From Pseudomonadota bacterium (GTDB lineage: Bacteria > Pseudomonadota > Alphaproteobacteria > Rhizobiales > Xanthobacteraceae): a stretch of DNA of 64,000 bases. The stretch lies in the NCBI GenBank assembly GCA_023422775.1, contig JAFAGM010000031.1, positions 1-64,000 of the forward strand. The letters are read 5' to 3'. The stretch's first letter is position 1. Each line of letters opens with the position of its first letter. Below, in pieces: positions 1-8,577 of this stretch. The notes beneath the pieces were generated by a model, which saw only the letters and a program-made list of their open reading frames with translations, did not search any database and was not told the DNA's origin. The translations under genes and the position numbers were made by a program.

Positions 1-221
1 CCATATAACAGCCGCGCCGGATCGTCGGTCCGCGGACGGGCATCGTCGTCTTCCTCGGCACCGCGGACAACCTTGCGCAACTGCTCGAGGACGAAGTTGG
101 CGACGACGACGTCTTCCCCGCGCTCGATGGCGCGCTCGAACTCACGCATCAGCAGCGCCTGCGCCTGAGGCGCGAGCTGGGCGAGATAGTCCCTCAGCCG
201 CTCTGTCGATGTCTGGCTCAT
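1..221 (-). CDS. Conserved protein of unknown function, N-terminal part only
   Basis: The frame starts with ATG at 219-221 on the minus strand and runs off the left edge, so only about 73 residues are visible. The start reads MSQTSTERLRDYLAQL and continues as a predicted helical, charged segment rich in Glu and Arg (for example EFERAIERGEDVVV), followed by an acidic Glu/Asp stretch. No catalytic motif is visible. I recall long cytosolic proteins of unknown function in Bradyrhizobium that begin this way, but could not check this. The gene runs in the same direction as the FeuQ/FeuP genes, about 150 bases downstream of feuQ. A degenerate CtrA-like box lies 74-88 bases upstream. Confidence 0.7.
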   Translation of the reverse strand, partial: MSQTSTERLRDYLAQLAPQAQALLMREFERAIERGEDVVVANFVLEQLRKVVRGAEEDDDARPRTDDPARLLY

Positions 222-294
222 TCGCCCGGTGTGGACCTGGTAGTATCGCGCGGACGGCACGACGCGTCCGCTTCCAATCTTAAAAGCGCGCGCG

Positions 295-309
295 TTAAGA
301 AGGCGTTAG
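295..309. promoter_or_regulatory. Degenerate CtrA-like box
   Basis: The sequence reads TTAA-N7-TTAG, one base short of the TTAA-N7-TTAA pattern known for the cell-cycle regulator CtrA. It lies 74-88 bases upstream of the minus-strand gene at the left edge and downstream of feuQ. One mismatch makes chance occurrence quite possible; it is listed because perfect copies occur at 13438 and 13540. Confidence 0.25.
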
Positions 310-370
310 GAATGACGAGATCGGGAGCAAGATGGCGGGTTCCGGCCAATCCGCCGTACCGGACGCCAAT

Positions 371-1744
371 TCAAACGCCCGGCAGCACCAATTTGGCCCG
401 CAAGCCGCCGATCGGGGCATCGTCCAGCGACAGGGTGCCGCCGTAGAGGGCGGCAAGATCGATCACGATCGAGAGCCCAAGCCCGGAGCCCGGCTTGGAT
501 TCGTCGAGGCGCTGGCCGCGCCGCGAGACCTTCGCTCGCTCGGCGGCGGACAATCCGCGGCCATCGTCATCGACCACGATGCGCAGCCGCGGGCCCGTGC
601 CGGGCTCCGCCGGCGGCTCCACCCGCACCTCGATCAGGACCTGCGAGGAAGCCCATTTGCAGGCGTTGTCGACGAGGTTGCCGACCATCTCCTCCAGATC
701 CTGGCGCTCGCCCCGGAACTTCGCCCGCGGATCGGCCTCGAGCGCGATGGTAATGCCACGGTCCCGGTGGATCTTTTCCATGGTCCGCCGCAGCGCCTCG
801 ATGGCGGGGGCGACCTCGGTGACGGTGCCGACGATGGTGACGCGCGCGGCGATCCGCGCGCGCTCAAGGTGATGCGCGACCTGGTCGCGCATCACGTCCG
901 CCTGCTCAAGGACCTTGCTCGCAAAGGGATCGACCGCGTGGGCGGCGGCCTCGTTGACGATGACGGACAGCGGGGTCTTGATAGCGTGGGCAAGGTTGCC
1001 GACATGGGTGCGCGCGCGCTCGACGATCTCGCGGTTGGCGTCGATCAGCGCGTTGGTCTCGCGCGCCAGCGGCGCGATCTCGACCGGAAATTCACCCTCG
1101 AGGCGCTCGGCGCGGCCGGAACGAATATCGGCGATCGATTCCGAAATACGCTTGAGCGGCGCCAACCCGAAGCGGACCTGAAAAATCGTCGTCAGCAGCA
1201 GCACGATGCCAAGCGCCGAAAAGGTCCCGCCGAGGTAGTAGTCGAAGGCGCGGATTTCATCGGAGATCTCGCTGGCATCGCCGGCCACGCTGACCAGGAA
1301 TTTGCCGTCGGAGCCGAGATCGACCGGCCGCTCGACCACCCTCAGGCTCTGGCCCTCGGGACCGTCGACATAGCCGAGGCGAATGCCGGCGGCGGTCAGT
1401 TCCGCGCCCTGATCTTCCAGTTTCGGAAGCTTCTTGTCCCACAGCGAACGCGAGGCTCGCGTCTCGGCCTTTTCGTCGGTGCGGACGACCTGCCAGTACC
1501 AGCCGGACAACGGCAGTTCGAACAGCGGTTCGCCGAGAGACTGAAACTGACGGTCGGGCGGCTCGTCCGGCGTCGCGACTTCGGCAACCAGGGTGCGGAG
1601 ATAGAGATTGAGGCGGCGATCGAAGGCACGCTCGGTCGCGTTACGATAGACCGACGACAACACGACGCCGGTGATCAACAGGATCACGACCACCCACGCG
1701 GTCGCCGACAGGAACAACCGCGTGGCGAGCGAACTTCCGCGCAT
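371..1744 (-). CDS. feuQ: Sensor histidine kinase, FeuQ-like
   Basis: Membrane sensor kinase that pairs with the response regulator encoded just upstream. From the ATG at 1744 (MRGSSLATRLF) the order is: an N-terminal membrane helix (AWVVVILLITGVV), a periplasmic sensor segment, a second helix (FSALGIVLLLTTIF), a HAMP-like linker, a HisKA segment with the phospho-acceptor in LAHAIKTPLSVI, and a HATPase domain with N (VDNACKW), G1 (DDDGRGL) and G2 (GSGLGLSI) boxes. The frame stays open to a TTG at 1819, but those 25 codons lie in an extragenic repeat, so I prefer the inner ATG. FeuQ of Sinorhizobium and Rhizobium acts with FeuP on cyclic glucan export and osmoadaptation; transfer of that role is by family resemblance. 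Confidence 0.85.
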   Translation of the reverse strand: MRGSSLATRLFLSATAWVVVILLITGVVLSSVYRNATERAFDRRLNLYLRTLVAEVATPDEPPDRQFQSLGEPLFELPLSGWYWQVVRTDEKAETRASRSLWDKKLPKLEDQGAELTAAGIRLGYVDGPEGQSLRVVERPVDLGSDGKFLVSVAGDASEISDEIRAFDYYLGGTFSALGIVLLLTTIFQVRFGLAPLKRISESIADIRSGRAERLEGEFPVEIAPLARETNALIDANREIVERARTHVGNLAHAIKTPLSVIVNEAAAHAVDPFASKVLEQADVMRDQVAHHLERARIAARVTIVGTVTEVAPAIEALRRTMEKIHRDRGITIALEADPRAKFRGERQDLEEMVGNLVDNACKWASSQVLIEVRVEPPAEPGTGPRLRIVVDDDGRGLSAAERAKVSRRGQRLDESKPGSGLGLSIVIDLAALYGGTLSLDDAPIGGLRAKLVLPGV

Positions 1745-1828
1745 CAGAGCATGATCCCGAACAACCTGTCCCCGGGCTCCGATCGAGGCCGGTGTTCGGA
1801 TAAGACCATGCTCAAGCAAAAGAGCAAG
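1745..1828 (-). repeat. Extragenic repeat, GCATGATC family, diverged copy
   Basis: This spacer between feuP and feuQ begins AGAGCATGATC and ends with GACCATGCTCAAGCAAAAG, two inverted CATG-containing arms around a degenerate middle. The same arm, GCATGATCGGGAAAAGTGG, is found at 10857. I know this family as common between genes of Bradyrhizobium. Its presence explains why the feuQ frame looks longer than the protein family. Confidence 0.5.
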
Positions 1829-1832
1829 CAGA

Positions 1833-2504
1833 TCAGGCTCCGGGCGACGGCGGCGTCAGCAGATAGCCGAGCCCGCGCACGGTCTGGATGATGTCGACGT
1901 CGAGCTTCTTGCGGATGCGGCCGACGAACACTTCGATGGTGTTGGAGTCACGATCGAAGTCCTGGTCGTAGAGGTGCTCGACCAGTTCGGTGCGCGATAC
2001 CACGCGCCCCGTATGATGCATGAGGTAGGACAGCAGCCGGTATTCGTGCGAGGTCATCTTGATCGGATTGCCGGAGACGCTGACACGGCCGGTGCGGGTA
2101 TCGAGCGAGACCGGACCGCAAGTCAGTTCGGACTGTGCGTGACCGGCGGAACGGCGCAGCAGCGCGCGAATTCGCGCCAGTACCTCTTCGAGGTGAAACG
2201 GCTTGGCGACATAATCGTCGGCGCCGGCGTCGAAGCCCTGCACCTTGTCGCTCCAGCGGTCGCGCGCCGTGAGGATCAATACCGGCATCGCGCGCCCGTT
2301 GCGGCGCCACGCCTCCAGCACCGAGATGCCGTCCATCTTCGGCAGACCGATATCGAGCACGACGGCGTCATAGGGTTCGCTGTCGCCGAGAAAATGCCCC
2401 TCCTCGCCATCGAACGCGCGATCGACCACATAACCGGCATCCGTCAGCGCCGTCGTGAGTTGACGGTTGAGATCCGGATCGTCCTCAACAACGAGCAGGC
2501 GCAA
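1833..2504 (-). CDS. feuP: Response regulator, OmpR/PhoB class, FeuP-like
   Basis: DNA-binding response regulator of 223 residues. The receiver domain has the acidic pocket (VVEDDPD), the phospho-acceptor Asp in VVLDIGLPKMDG (about residue 51) and the conserved Lys in DYVAKPFH. The C-terminal winged helix has the typical SHEYRLLSYL and RIRKKLDVDIIQTVRGLGY segments. I place the start at TTG 2502-2504 because GGAGG lies five bases before it and this gives the family start MRLLVVEDD; the longer TTG at 2516 sits inside that ribosome-binding site. Sequence and gene order match FeuP of rhizobia. It is followed by feuQ after a repeat-filled spacer; both are probably on one transcript. Confidence 0.88.
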   Translation of the reverse strand: MRLLVVEDDPDLNRQLTTALTDAGYVVDRAFDGEEGHFLGDSEPYDAVVLDIGLPKMDGISVLEAWRRNGRAMPVLILTARDRWSDKVQGFDAGADDYVAKPFHLEEVLARIRALLRRSAGHAQSELTCGPVSLDTRTGRVSVSGNPIKMTSHEYRLLSYLMHHTGRVVSRTELVEHLYDQDFDRDSNTIEVFVGRIRKKLDVDIIQTVRGLGYLLTPPSPGA

Positions 2505-2789
2505 GCTGGCCTCCAATGGTGAGCCTTACGAAATCAGATCTCATGATGAGGCTAACCGGCGTGAACGGGCCATGAACGGGGAACATGGCGCAATGTTACT
2601 TTTTCTTCATGCTGCCGCGGTTGCCCGCGGGTGGCCCCGTGGAACCGGCCCAGACGCCTACCATGCCGGATCGGATGCCCCAAGGGGCCGGAACAAGCGG
2701 GCAAGGGAACCTGCAACCAGCACCGGTATCTGGATGAGCAGCCGCTCCGGACGACCGGCGGGTCGCGGGCGCGCCCGGTCCGCTCCTGC

Positions 2790-2942
2790 TCAGGTCCGGA
2801 AGAACAGGAACCAGACGACGCCCAGGATCAGGACCGCGAGGCTGGTCGAAACCGTCAGCAGTGCGAGTACGGACGGGCCGGGTTCGGCCTGGCGCGCCTC
2901 GGTCGGGGTTTCGATGATCTGGCCATGCCTTTCCGTTGCCAT
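2790..2942 (-). CDS. Small single-pass membrane protein, probable general stress gene
   Basis: A 50-residue protein starting MATERHGQIIETP, with a polar N-terminal half (about residues 1-22) and one hydrophobic segment (SVLALLTVSTSLAVLILGVV, about 23-42) ending in WFLFFRT. The frame extends upstream to 2999, but this ATG fits the promoter found at 3008-3032, which leaves a leader of about 55 bases. Nothing in the sequence shows an enzymatic role. The promoter places it in the EcfG general stress regulon. It is transcribed divergently from the Ku gene. Confidence 0.72.
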   Translation of the reverse strand: MATERHGQIIETPTEARQAEPGPSVLALLTVSTSLAVLILGVVWFLFFRT

Positions 2943-3007
2943 GGAGCCTCCGTCTGATTGTTGTCCCTGGAATCCCGGCGAATGCTTTGGCACCGCCACT
3001 CCGAAGC

Positions 3008-3032
3008 AACGTCCGGTGGGGGATGATGTTCC
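3008..3032 (-). promoter_or_regulatory. EcfG-type general stress promoter
   Basis: Read on the minus strand the region is GGAAC-N16-CGTT, an exact match to the -35/-10 pattern GGAAC-N16/17-CGTT known for the alphaproteobacterial sigma factor EcfG, which is controlled by PhyR and NepR. The predicted start of transcription is near 3000, about 55 bases before the ATG of the small membrane protein at 2942. I found no second exact match in the other gene-free stretches. Confidence 0.65.
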
Positions 3033-3151
3033 GGATTTTCGGGTCGGATGCGGTTAACGCCGTTGCGGGGTTCCAGCCTTCATCATGTTTGAGACGAGGT
3101 CCTTCGGTGTTATCCTTGCCATGTTGTCTGTTGCGTATTCTGGAGTAGCCC

Positions 3152-4144
3152 ATGGCCCCCCGCGCCAATTGGAAGGGTTTTCTGCGCCTGTCTCTCGTGA
3201 CCTGTCCCGTCGCCCTCTACCCGGCGACCTCGGACACCGAGAAGGTCTCCTTCAACCAGATCAACCGCAAGACCGGCCATCGCATCAAATATGCGAAGGT
3301 CGACGCCGATACCGGCGAGGAAGTCGCCAACGAAGACATCATGAAGGGCTACAAGATCGACACCGATACCTACATCGAGGTGTCGAAGGATGAACTCGAC
3401 GACATTGCGCTGGAATCGACCCGCACGATCGAAATCGACGAGTTCGTTCCGAGGTCCGACATCGACAGCCGCTATGTGATACGTCCCTATTACCTCGTGC
3501 CGGACGGCAAGGTCGGCCACGACGCATTCGCCGTGATCCGCGAAACCATCCGCACCATGGACAAGGTCGCGATCGGGCGCGTGGTGCTGACCAACCGCGA
3601 GCACATCATCGCGCTGGAGCCGCTCGACAAGGGACTGATGGGGACGCTGCTGCGCTACCCTTACGAGGTCCGCAGCGAGAAGGAATATTTCGAGGACATC
3701 CAGGATGTGAAGATCACCAAGGATATGCTCGATCTCGCCAGGCATATCGTCGAGCAGAAATCGGGATCGTTCGAACCGGAACAATTCGAGGACCGCTATG
3801 AGCAGGCGCTGATCGACCTGATCAACCAGAAGCGCAACGGCCTTGGCGCGCCCACCAGGGCCGCACCGAAGAGCACCGGCAACGTCATCAACCTGATGGA
3901 CGCGCTCAAGCGCAGCCTGGCCGGCGAAAAGCAGCCCGCCGCCAGCGGCCAAGAGAAGGCTCAAGAGAAGGCTCCGCAGAAGTCCAGGGGCAAGAAGCCG
4001 CGCAAGGCAGCAGCCGGCCAGCGCGAGATGCTGTTGCCGATCAGCGGCAGCGGCAAGCGCGCCGCCAGGGAGACGGCGAAGGAAGCGCCGAAAAAGGCCG
4101 AGAAGCCGGCGCGCACCGCCGCGCGCACCAAGAAGGCCGGATGA
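3152..4144 (+). CDS. ku: Ku protein for non-homologous end joining
   Basis: Bacterial Ku homodimerises into a ring on double-strand DNA ends and recruits the ligase LigD. The protein starts MAPRANWKGFLRLSLVTCPV and has the family blocks for the beta-barrel core (ALYPATSD, YYLVPDGK) and the helical arm (LARHIVEQKSG). At 330 residues it is longer than many bacterial Ku proteins. The extra length is a Lys/Ala-rich tail of about 75 residues (for example QEKAQEKAPQKS), of the sort reported to aid DNA binding. No ligD gene lies in this window. It faces away from the stress-regulated small membrane protein gene. Confidence 0.95.
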   Translation: MAPRANWKGFLRLSLVTCPVALYPATSDTEKVSFNQINRKTGHRIKYAKVDADTGEEVANEDIMKGYKIDTDTYIEVSKDELDDIALESTRTIEIDEFVPRSDIDSRYVIRPYYLVPDGKVGHDAFAVIRETIRTMDKVAIGRVVLTNREHIIALEPLDKGLMGTLLRYPYEVRSEKEYFEDIQDVKITKDMLDLARHIVEQKSGSFEPEQFEDRYEQALIDLINQKRNGLGAPTRAAPKSTGNVINLMDALKRSLAGEKQPAASGQEKAQEKAPQKSRGKKPRKAAAGQREMLLPISGSGKRAARETAKEAPKKAEKPARTAARTKKAG

Positions 4145-4301
4145 TTGCGCGGCTAGCACCCGCTTCACTCCCCCAGCGGCCAAACGCATAGCAGCATTCC
4201 GCACGCACGCGACGGCCGCGCTTTACCGCGCTGAAAAATCCTGTTCCTACTGTCCCCAATGGGGCTGGATCAACCGGGCCTGCATCGAGGGAGAGACCGT
4301 C

Positions 4302-5936
4302 ATGAAACTCGGCGCCGCCATTGCGGAAATCATGAAGCGCGAGGGCATCGAGATCCTCTGCGGCTATCCGGTCAACCATCTCATCGAATATGCCGCCAAT
4401 GCCGATATCCGCCCGGTGATGGTACGCCAGGAGCGCATCGGCGTTCACATGGCGGACGCGATCTCGCGCGTCACGTCGGGCCAGTCGATCGGCGCCTTCT
4501 GCATGCAGCACGGTCCCGGCGCGGAGAACGCGATGGGCGGCGTGGCGCAGTGCTACGGCGAATCCGTCCCTGTACTGGTGCTGCCGATGGGCTATGCGCG
4601 CCGGCTCGCCAATATCGACCCGAATTTCAATTCCAGCCAGGCGATGAAGGCGTTCTCGAAGTCCTCCGAGCCGATCAACATCGCCACTGAAGTCTGCAAC
4701 ATCTTCCGGCGCGCATTCACGAAGCTGAAGAACGGCCGCGGCGGGCCGGTCATCGTCGAAATCCCGGCCGATATGTGGAACGAGGAAGTGCCGGAGCCCC
4801 TGAACTACACGCCGGTGCTGCGCACCCGCTACGGCGCCGACCCTGAGCATGTAAAGGAAGCCGCGGCGCTGCTGGTCGGCGCCAAGCGCCCGGTGATCTA
4901 TGCCGGACAGGGCGTGCATTACGCAAAAGCCTGGCCGCAGCTCAGGCGGCTGGCCGAGCGTCTCGCGATTCCCGTCACGACCAGCCTCGGCGGCAAGTCG
5001 TCATTTCCCGAGACGCACCCGCTGTCGCTCGGATCGGGCGGCCTCGCAGTACCAAGGGCGGTGCCGAAATTCCTCGGCGAAGCCGACGTGATCTTCGGCA
5101 TCGGCTGCTCGTTCACCGAAACCTCGTTCGGCATCGCCATGCCGAAGGGCAAGACTATCATTCATTCGACGCTCGATCCGAACCACCTCAACAAGGACGT
5201 CGAGGCCAAAATCGGACTGGTCGGCGATGCCGGCCTGGTGCTCGACGCCCTGCTGGAGGAGATCGGCAAGAGCGTGACCTCGGACCGCGATGCGACGGCG
5301 GTGGCCGCCGAGATCGCCGCCTCGCACAAGGAATGGCTGGCGAAATGGATGCCGAAGCTGACGCATAAAGACGCGCCGCTGAATCCCTACCGCGTGTTGT
5401 GGGACCTGCAGCACACCGTCGACATCAAGAACACCATCATCACCCACGACGCCGGCAGCCCGCGCGACCAGCTCTCGCCGTTCTGGAAGACGGTCGAGCC
5501 GTTGTCCTATATCGGCTGGGGCAAGACCACGCAGCTCGGTTACGGGCTCGGCCTTGCGATGGGCGCCAAGCTCGCAAAACCCGACAAGCTCTGCATCAAC
5601 GTCTGGGGCGACGCCGCGATCGGCTTCACCGGCATGGACTTCGAGACCGCCGTACGCGAGCGCATCCCGATCATGTCGATCCTGCTCAACAATTTCTCGA
5701 TGGCGATCGAGCTGAAGGTGATGCCGATCTCGACCGAGAAATACCGCTCGACCGATATCTCCGGCGACTACGCCGCGATGGCGCGCGCCTTCGGCGGCTA
5801 CGGCGAGCGGGTGACGAAGCCCGAAGACATCATCCCCGCCATCAAGCGCGGCATTCAGAAGACGAAGGAAGGCATCCCCGTGCTGCTGGAGTTCATCACC
5901 AGCAAGGAGACCGAGGTCTCAAGGCCGGGGACCTGA
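4302..5936 (+). CDS. Thiamine diphosphate-requiring enzyme, acetolactate synthase-like
   Basis: A 544-residue member of the ThDP-dependent decarboxylase/synthase family. It has an N-terminal Pyr domain with the conserved Glu that activates the cofactor (E44 in VRQERIGVHMADA), a central domain, and a C-terminal PP domain whose metal/diphosphate motif reads GDAAIGFTG and ends in LLNN. GDA in place of GDG is a common variant. Related enzymes include acetolactate synthase, glyoxylate carboligase, benzoylformate decarboxylase and oxalyl-CoA decarboxylase; the sequence alone does not fix the substrate. There is no small regulatory subunit next to it, which argues against a biosynthetic acetolactate synthase. 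It is a single gene between Ku and a convergent exporter gene. Confidence 0.85.
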   Translation: MKLGAAIAEIMKREGIEILCGYPVNHLIEYAANADIRPVMVRQERIGVHMADAISRVTSGQSIGAFCMQHGPGAENAMGGVAQCYGESVPVLVLPMGYARRLANIDPNFNSSQAMKAFSKSSEPINIATEVCNIFRRAFTKLKNGRGGPVIVEIPADMWNEEVPEPLNYTPVLRTRYGADPEHVKEAAALLVGAKRPVIYAGQGVHYAKAWPQLRRLAERLAIPVTTSLGGKSSFPETHPLSLGSGGLAVPRAVPKFLGEADVIFGIGCSFTETSFGIAMPKGKTIIHSTLDPNHLNKDVEAKIGLVGDAGLVLDALLEEIGKSVTSDRDATAVAAEIAASHKEWLAKWMPKLTHKDAPLNPYRVLWDLQHTVDIKNTIITHDAGSPRDQLSPFWKTVEPLSYIGWGKTTQLGYGLGLAMGAKLAKPDKLCINVWGDAAIGFTGMDFETAVRERIPIMSILLNNFSMAIELKVMPISTEKYRSTDISGDYAAMARAFGGYGERVTKPEDIIPAIKRGIQKTKEGIPVLLEFITSKETEVSRPGT

Positions 5937-6028
5937 GTCCATCATCCGGCGGTGCACCGGAGGCCGAGGCACAAAAACCGCAAAACAACCCCATGCAAAG
6001 TAGGAGAAAGCGGAAGAACGGTATTCCG

Positions 6029-7603
6029 TTACTCCGCCATCTCCGCAGGCGTCGAGGGACCGGCGAGCGGCCGTTCCTCCATGAGGGTGATGCTGAGCGC
6101 GGCGCAGGCCATCAGCGCGGTGGCGGCGCCGAACACGTAGTGGAACGCGGTGACCATGTCGGCAACTGCGATGGCATTCGCCGGTCCCCGGTGTTCGCCA
6201 AGCGAGATGCCGGGCCCCAGCGCCATCAGCAGGATCGCACTGAAGGCTGCGACCATGAACGACGACATCAGCGCGCGAAAGAAGTTCATCGCGCCGGTCA
6301 CGGTGCCGATCTGCTCGCGCGCCACGGAATTCTGCAGCGAGACCACGCTGACCGGGAACGTGGTGCCGAGTCCGAGCGCGAACAGCGACAGCACGATCAA
6401 AAGACCCCACAACGGGAGCGTCGTCACGCTCAGCACCAGCCCGAAGATCGTGGCCGCGGACGTGCCGGCGATGGCGACGCGCTTGTAGTGCCTGGCGCGC
6501 GCCATGGTCCGTCCGGCGATCGCCGCGCCGCAGGTGGATACCGCCGCCAGCGGGATCAGCGCAAGCCCCGCCTCGCTCGCGGTCAAATGATAGACGACCT
6601 CATAGTACAGCGGCAGATGGACGGTCAGCGCCGTGATGGCGCCCAGCGCGCAGCCACCGGCGAGCATGGCGTAGGGCACCACCGTTCCGCCCAGCAGCGG
6701 CAGCGGGAGGAACGGTTCATCGGCATTGCGGGCGTGCCAGACGAAGGCGAGCGCCAGCGCGACGGACGCACCGATCATCGCCATGATCGATGGCGACAGC
6801 CAGGCGAAGCGATGGCCGCCCCAGCTCAGCACCAGCATGATGCCGACCGCGGACGCCATCAGCAGCAGGCCGCCCAGCCAGTCGACCTTGCGCCGGCGAT
6901 GGAATACCGGGATCTTGCCCATCTTGGGCAGCAGCAGGACCAGCGCGCCAACCGCGAGCGGCACGTTGATCCAGAAGATCATCGACCAGTGCAGATGCTC
7001 GGCGAACACGCCGCCAAGGACAGGTCCCAGCAATCCGGCCGCCATCCAGACGCCGCTGAAATAGGCCTGATACCTGCCGCGCTCGCGCGGTGAGACGACG
7101 TCGGAAATCACGGTCTGCACCACCGGCATGATGCCGCCGCCGCCAAGACCCTGCAGGCCGCGCGCGACAATCAGCACCGTCATGTTCGGCGCGACCGCGC
7201 ACAGGATCGAGCCCGCCGTGAACAGGGCAAGCGAAACGGTGATCATGGCGCGGCGGCCATAGATGTCGCTCAGCGTGCCGAATACCGGTGCTACCGCGGT
7301 CGATGCCAGCAGATAGGCCGTGATCACCCAGGAAAGATTGCTGACGTCATTGAACTGGCGGCCGATGGTCGGCAGCGCCGTCGCCACGATGGTCTGGTCG
7401 AGCGCGGCCAGGAACATCGTCAGCAACAGGCTCATCAGGATGGTACGGACCTCATCCTGGGTCAGCGGCGCCCGCGGCGCGATCGGCGGCGCATCGCCGA
7501 CGTCGATGACCTCGGTCGTGATACGGGAGAGTTCCTCACCGATATCATCGGGCAACGACGTCTTATCGGCGGGCTCGCCGCCCTGCCGCTGATGCTTGTT
7601 CAT
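6029..7603 (-). CDS. MFS drug exporter, DHA2 (EmrB/QacA) class
   Basis: About 524 residues, with a charged cytoplasmic N-terminus of about 60 residues and a run of hydrophobic segments consistent with the 14-helix DHA2 family. Family blocks visible are the motif near the first helices (LDQTIVATALPTI), the loop motif GTLSDIYGRRAMI, and motif C in the fifth helix region (GLLGPVLGGVFA). These proteins are proton-driven exporters of drugs or other small amphiphiles. I use the ATG at 7603 (MNKHQRQGG) because the longer frame has an unlikely Cys/Ala-rich extension. No adaptor or regulator gene is adjacent, so the pump may act alone in the inner membrane. Confidence 0.9.
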   Translation of the reverse strand: MNKHQRQGGEPADKTSLPDDIGEELSRITTEVIDVGDAPPIAPRAPLTQDEVRTILMSLLLTMFLAALDQTIVATALPTIGRQFNDVSNLSWVITAYLLASTAVAPVFGTLSDIYGRRAMITVSLALFTAGSILCAVAPNMTVLIVARGLQGLGGGGIMPVVQTVISDVVSPRERGRYQAYFSGVWMAAGLLGPVLGGVFAEHLHWSMIFWINVPLAVGALVLLLPKMGKIPVFHRRRKVDWLGGLLLMASAVGIMLVLSWGGHRFAWLSPSIMAMIGASVALALAFVWHARNADEPFLPLPLLGGTVVPYAMLAGGCALGAITALTVHLPLYYEVVYHLTASEAGLALIPLAAVSTCGAAIAGRTMARARHYKRVAIAGTSAATIFGLVLSVTTLPLWGLLIVLSLFALGLGTTFPVSVVSLQNSVAREQIGTVTGAMNFFRALMSSFMVAAFSAILLMALGPGISLGEHRGPANAIAVADMVTAFHYVFGAATALMACAALSITLMEERPLAGPSTPAEMAE

Positions 7604-7774
7604 GTCGGACGTAATATTGTTCTGCGCGACGGAAACCGCCGAGATGGAATCGCCATATGCGCTGCACAATAGAGCCCAAATCGCCTCCGCGGCAGCGCTG
7701 CCGGTGCATGGGTGCATCCCGCGAGGGCATCGTCGCGTTCTCGTGATCGATCAGCGCCGGGCGGGGTCTGACGT

Positions 7775-8290
7775 TCAGGCCTTCGGCCGCTTCTTCAGCC
7801 GCGCCCGCTTCGGCAACAGTCCCGGCCATTGCACGATGTGATCTTCGAGATCCTCGTCCGGTATCTCGTCCTCGGTGCCCTGCACGCGCCCGCGGACGGA
7901 AACGCCGGCTTCATGCACGGTATTCGGGTCGCCCGAGATCAGTGGATGCCACCAGTAGAGATCGCGCCCCTCGGCGACCAGCTTGTATCCGCAGCTTGGC
8001 GGCAGCCAGTTCAGCGTGCGGACGTTCTCCGGCGTCAGCCGCACGCAATCCGGAACCTTGTCGGAACGGTTAGGATAGTCCTTGCAGGTGCATAGGCCGG
8101 AATCGAGCAGCTTGCAGGAAACATGGGTGAAGTAGATCTTCCCGGTATCCTCGTCCTCGAGTTTTTCCAGGCAGCAGCGCGCGCAGCCGTCGCACAGGCT
8201 TTCCCACTCGGCGTTGGACATCTCCTCCAACGTCTTGGTTTTCCAGAAGAATCCATCCTGATCGGAAGCGCGTTTGGGCGGTGCGGTCAT
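7775..8290 (-). CDS. YcgN-family cysteine cluster protein (UPF0260)
   Basis: A 171-residue cytosolic protein with the family signature of clustered cysteines: CDGCARCCLEK near residue 41, then CKLLDSGLCTCKDYPNR and PDCVRL, followed by LPPSCGY. The pattern resembles the CxxCxxCC metal- or iron-sulfur-binding class and E. coli YcgN. The molecular role of YcgN is not established. The ATG at 8290 (MTAPPKRASDQ) gives the usual family length; the frame remains open for 79 codons further upstream, but that stretch is Cys/Ser-rich and unlike the family. It is divergent from the penicillin-binding protein gene. Confidence 0.88.
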   Translation of the reverse strand: MTAPPKRASDQDGFFWKTKTLEEMSNAEWESLCDGCARCCLEKLEDEDTGKIYFTHVSCKLLDSGLCTCKDYPNRSDKVPDCVRLTPENVRTLNWLPPSCGYKLVAEGRDLYWWHPLISGDPNTVHEAGVSVRGRVQGTEDEIPDEDLEDHIVQWPGLLPKRARLKKRPKA

Positions 8291-8577
8291 GAAGCCTGGC
8301 AGTTTCCGGGTTGCATTCGGCTGCAGCCCTTCTAGAGGGTCCGGCAATTGGGGTGCAAGCGGGTCGATGACGGCGCAAGAACACCCGGAACAACAACTGG
8401 AACACGTCAGGGCCGACCACCAAATGGTGAGCGAGAGCATTGGTTTATAGCCCCTGCTCGGATAGAACAGTTGCGAGTCCCCCAAGGGTCCTGAAAGCGC
8501 CTTGGGTTTGCCGCAACATCGAAGCATGACGTATCGATAGCGCCCAGGGTGGGCGCGCGAGCGTTTCGAAGGTCCCG

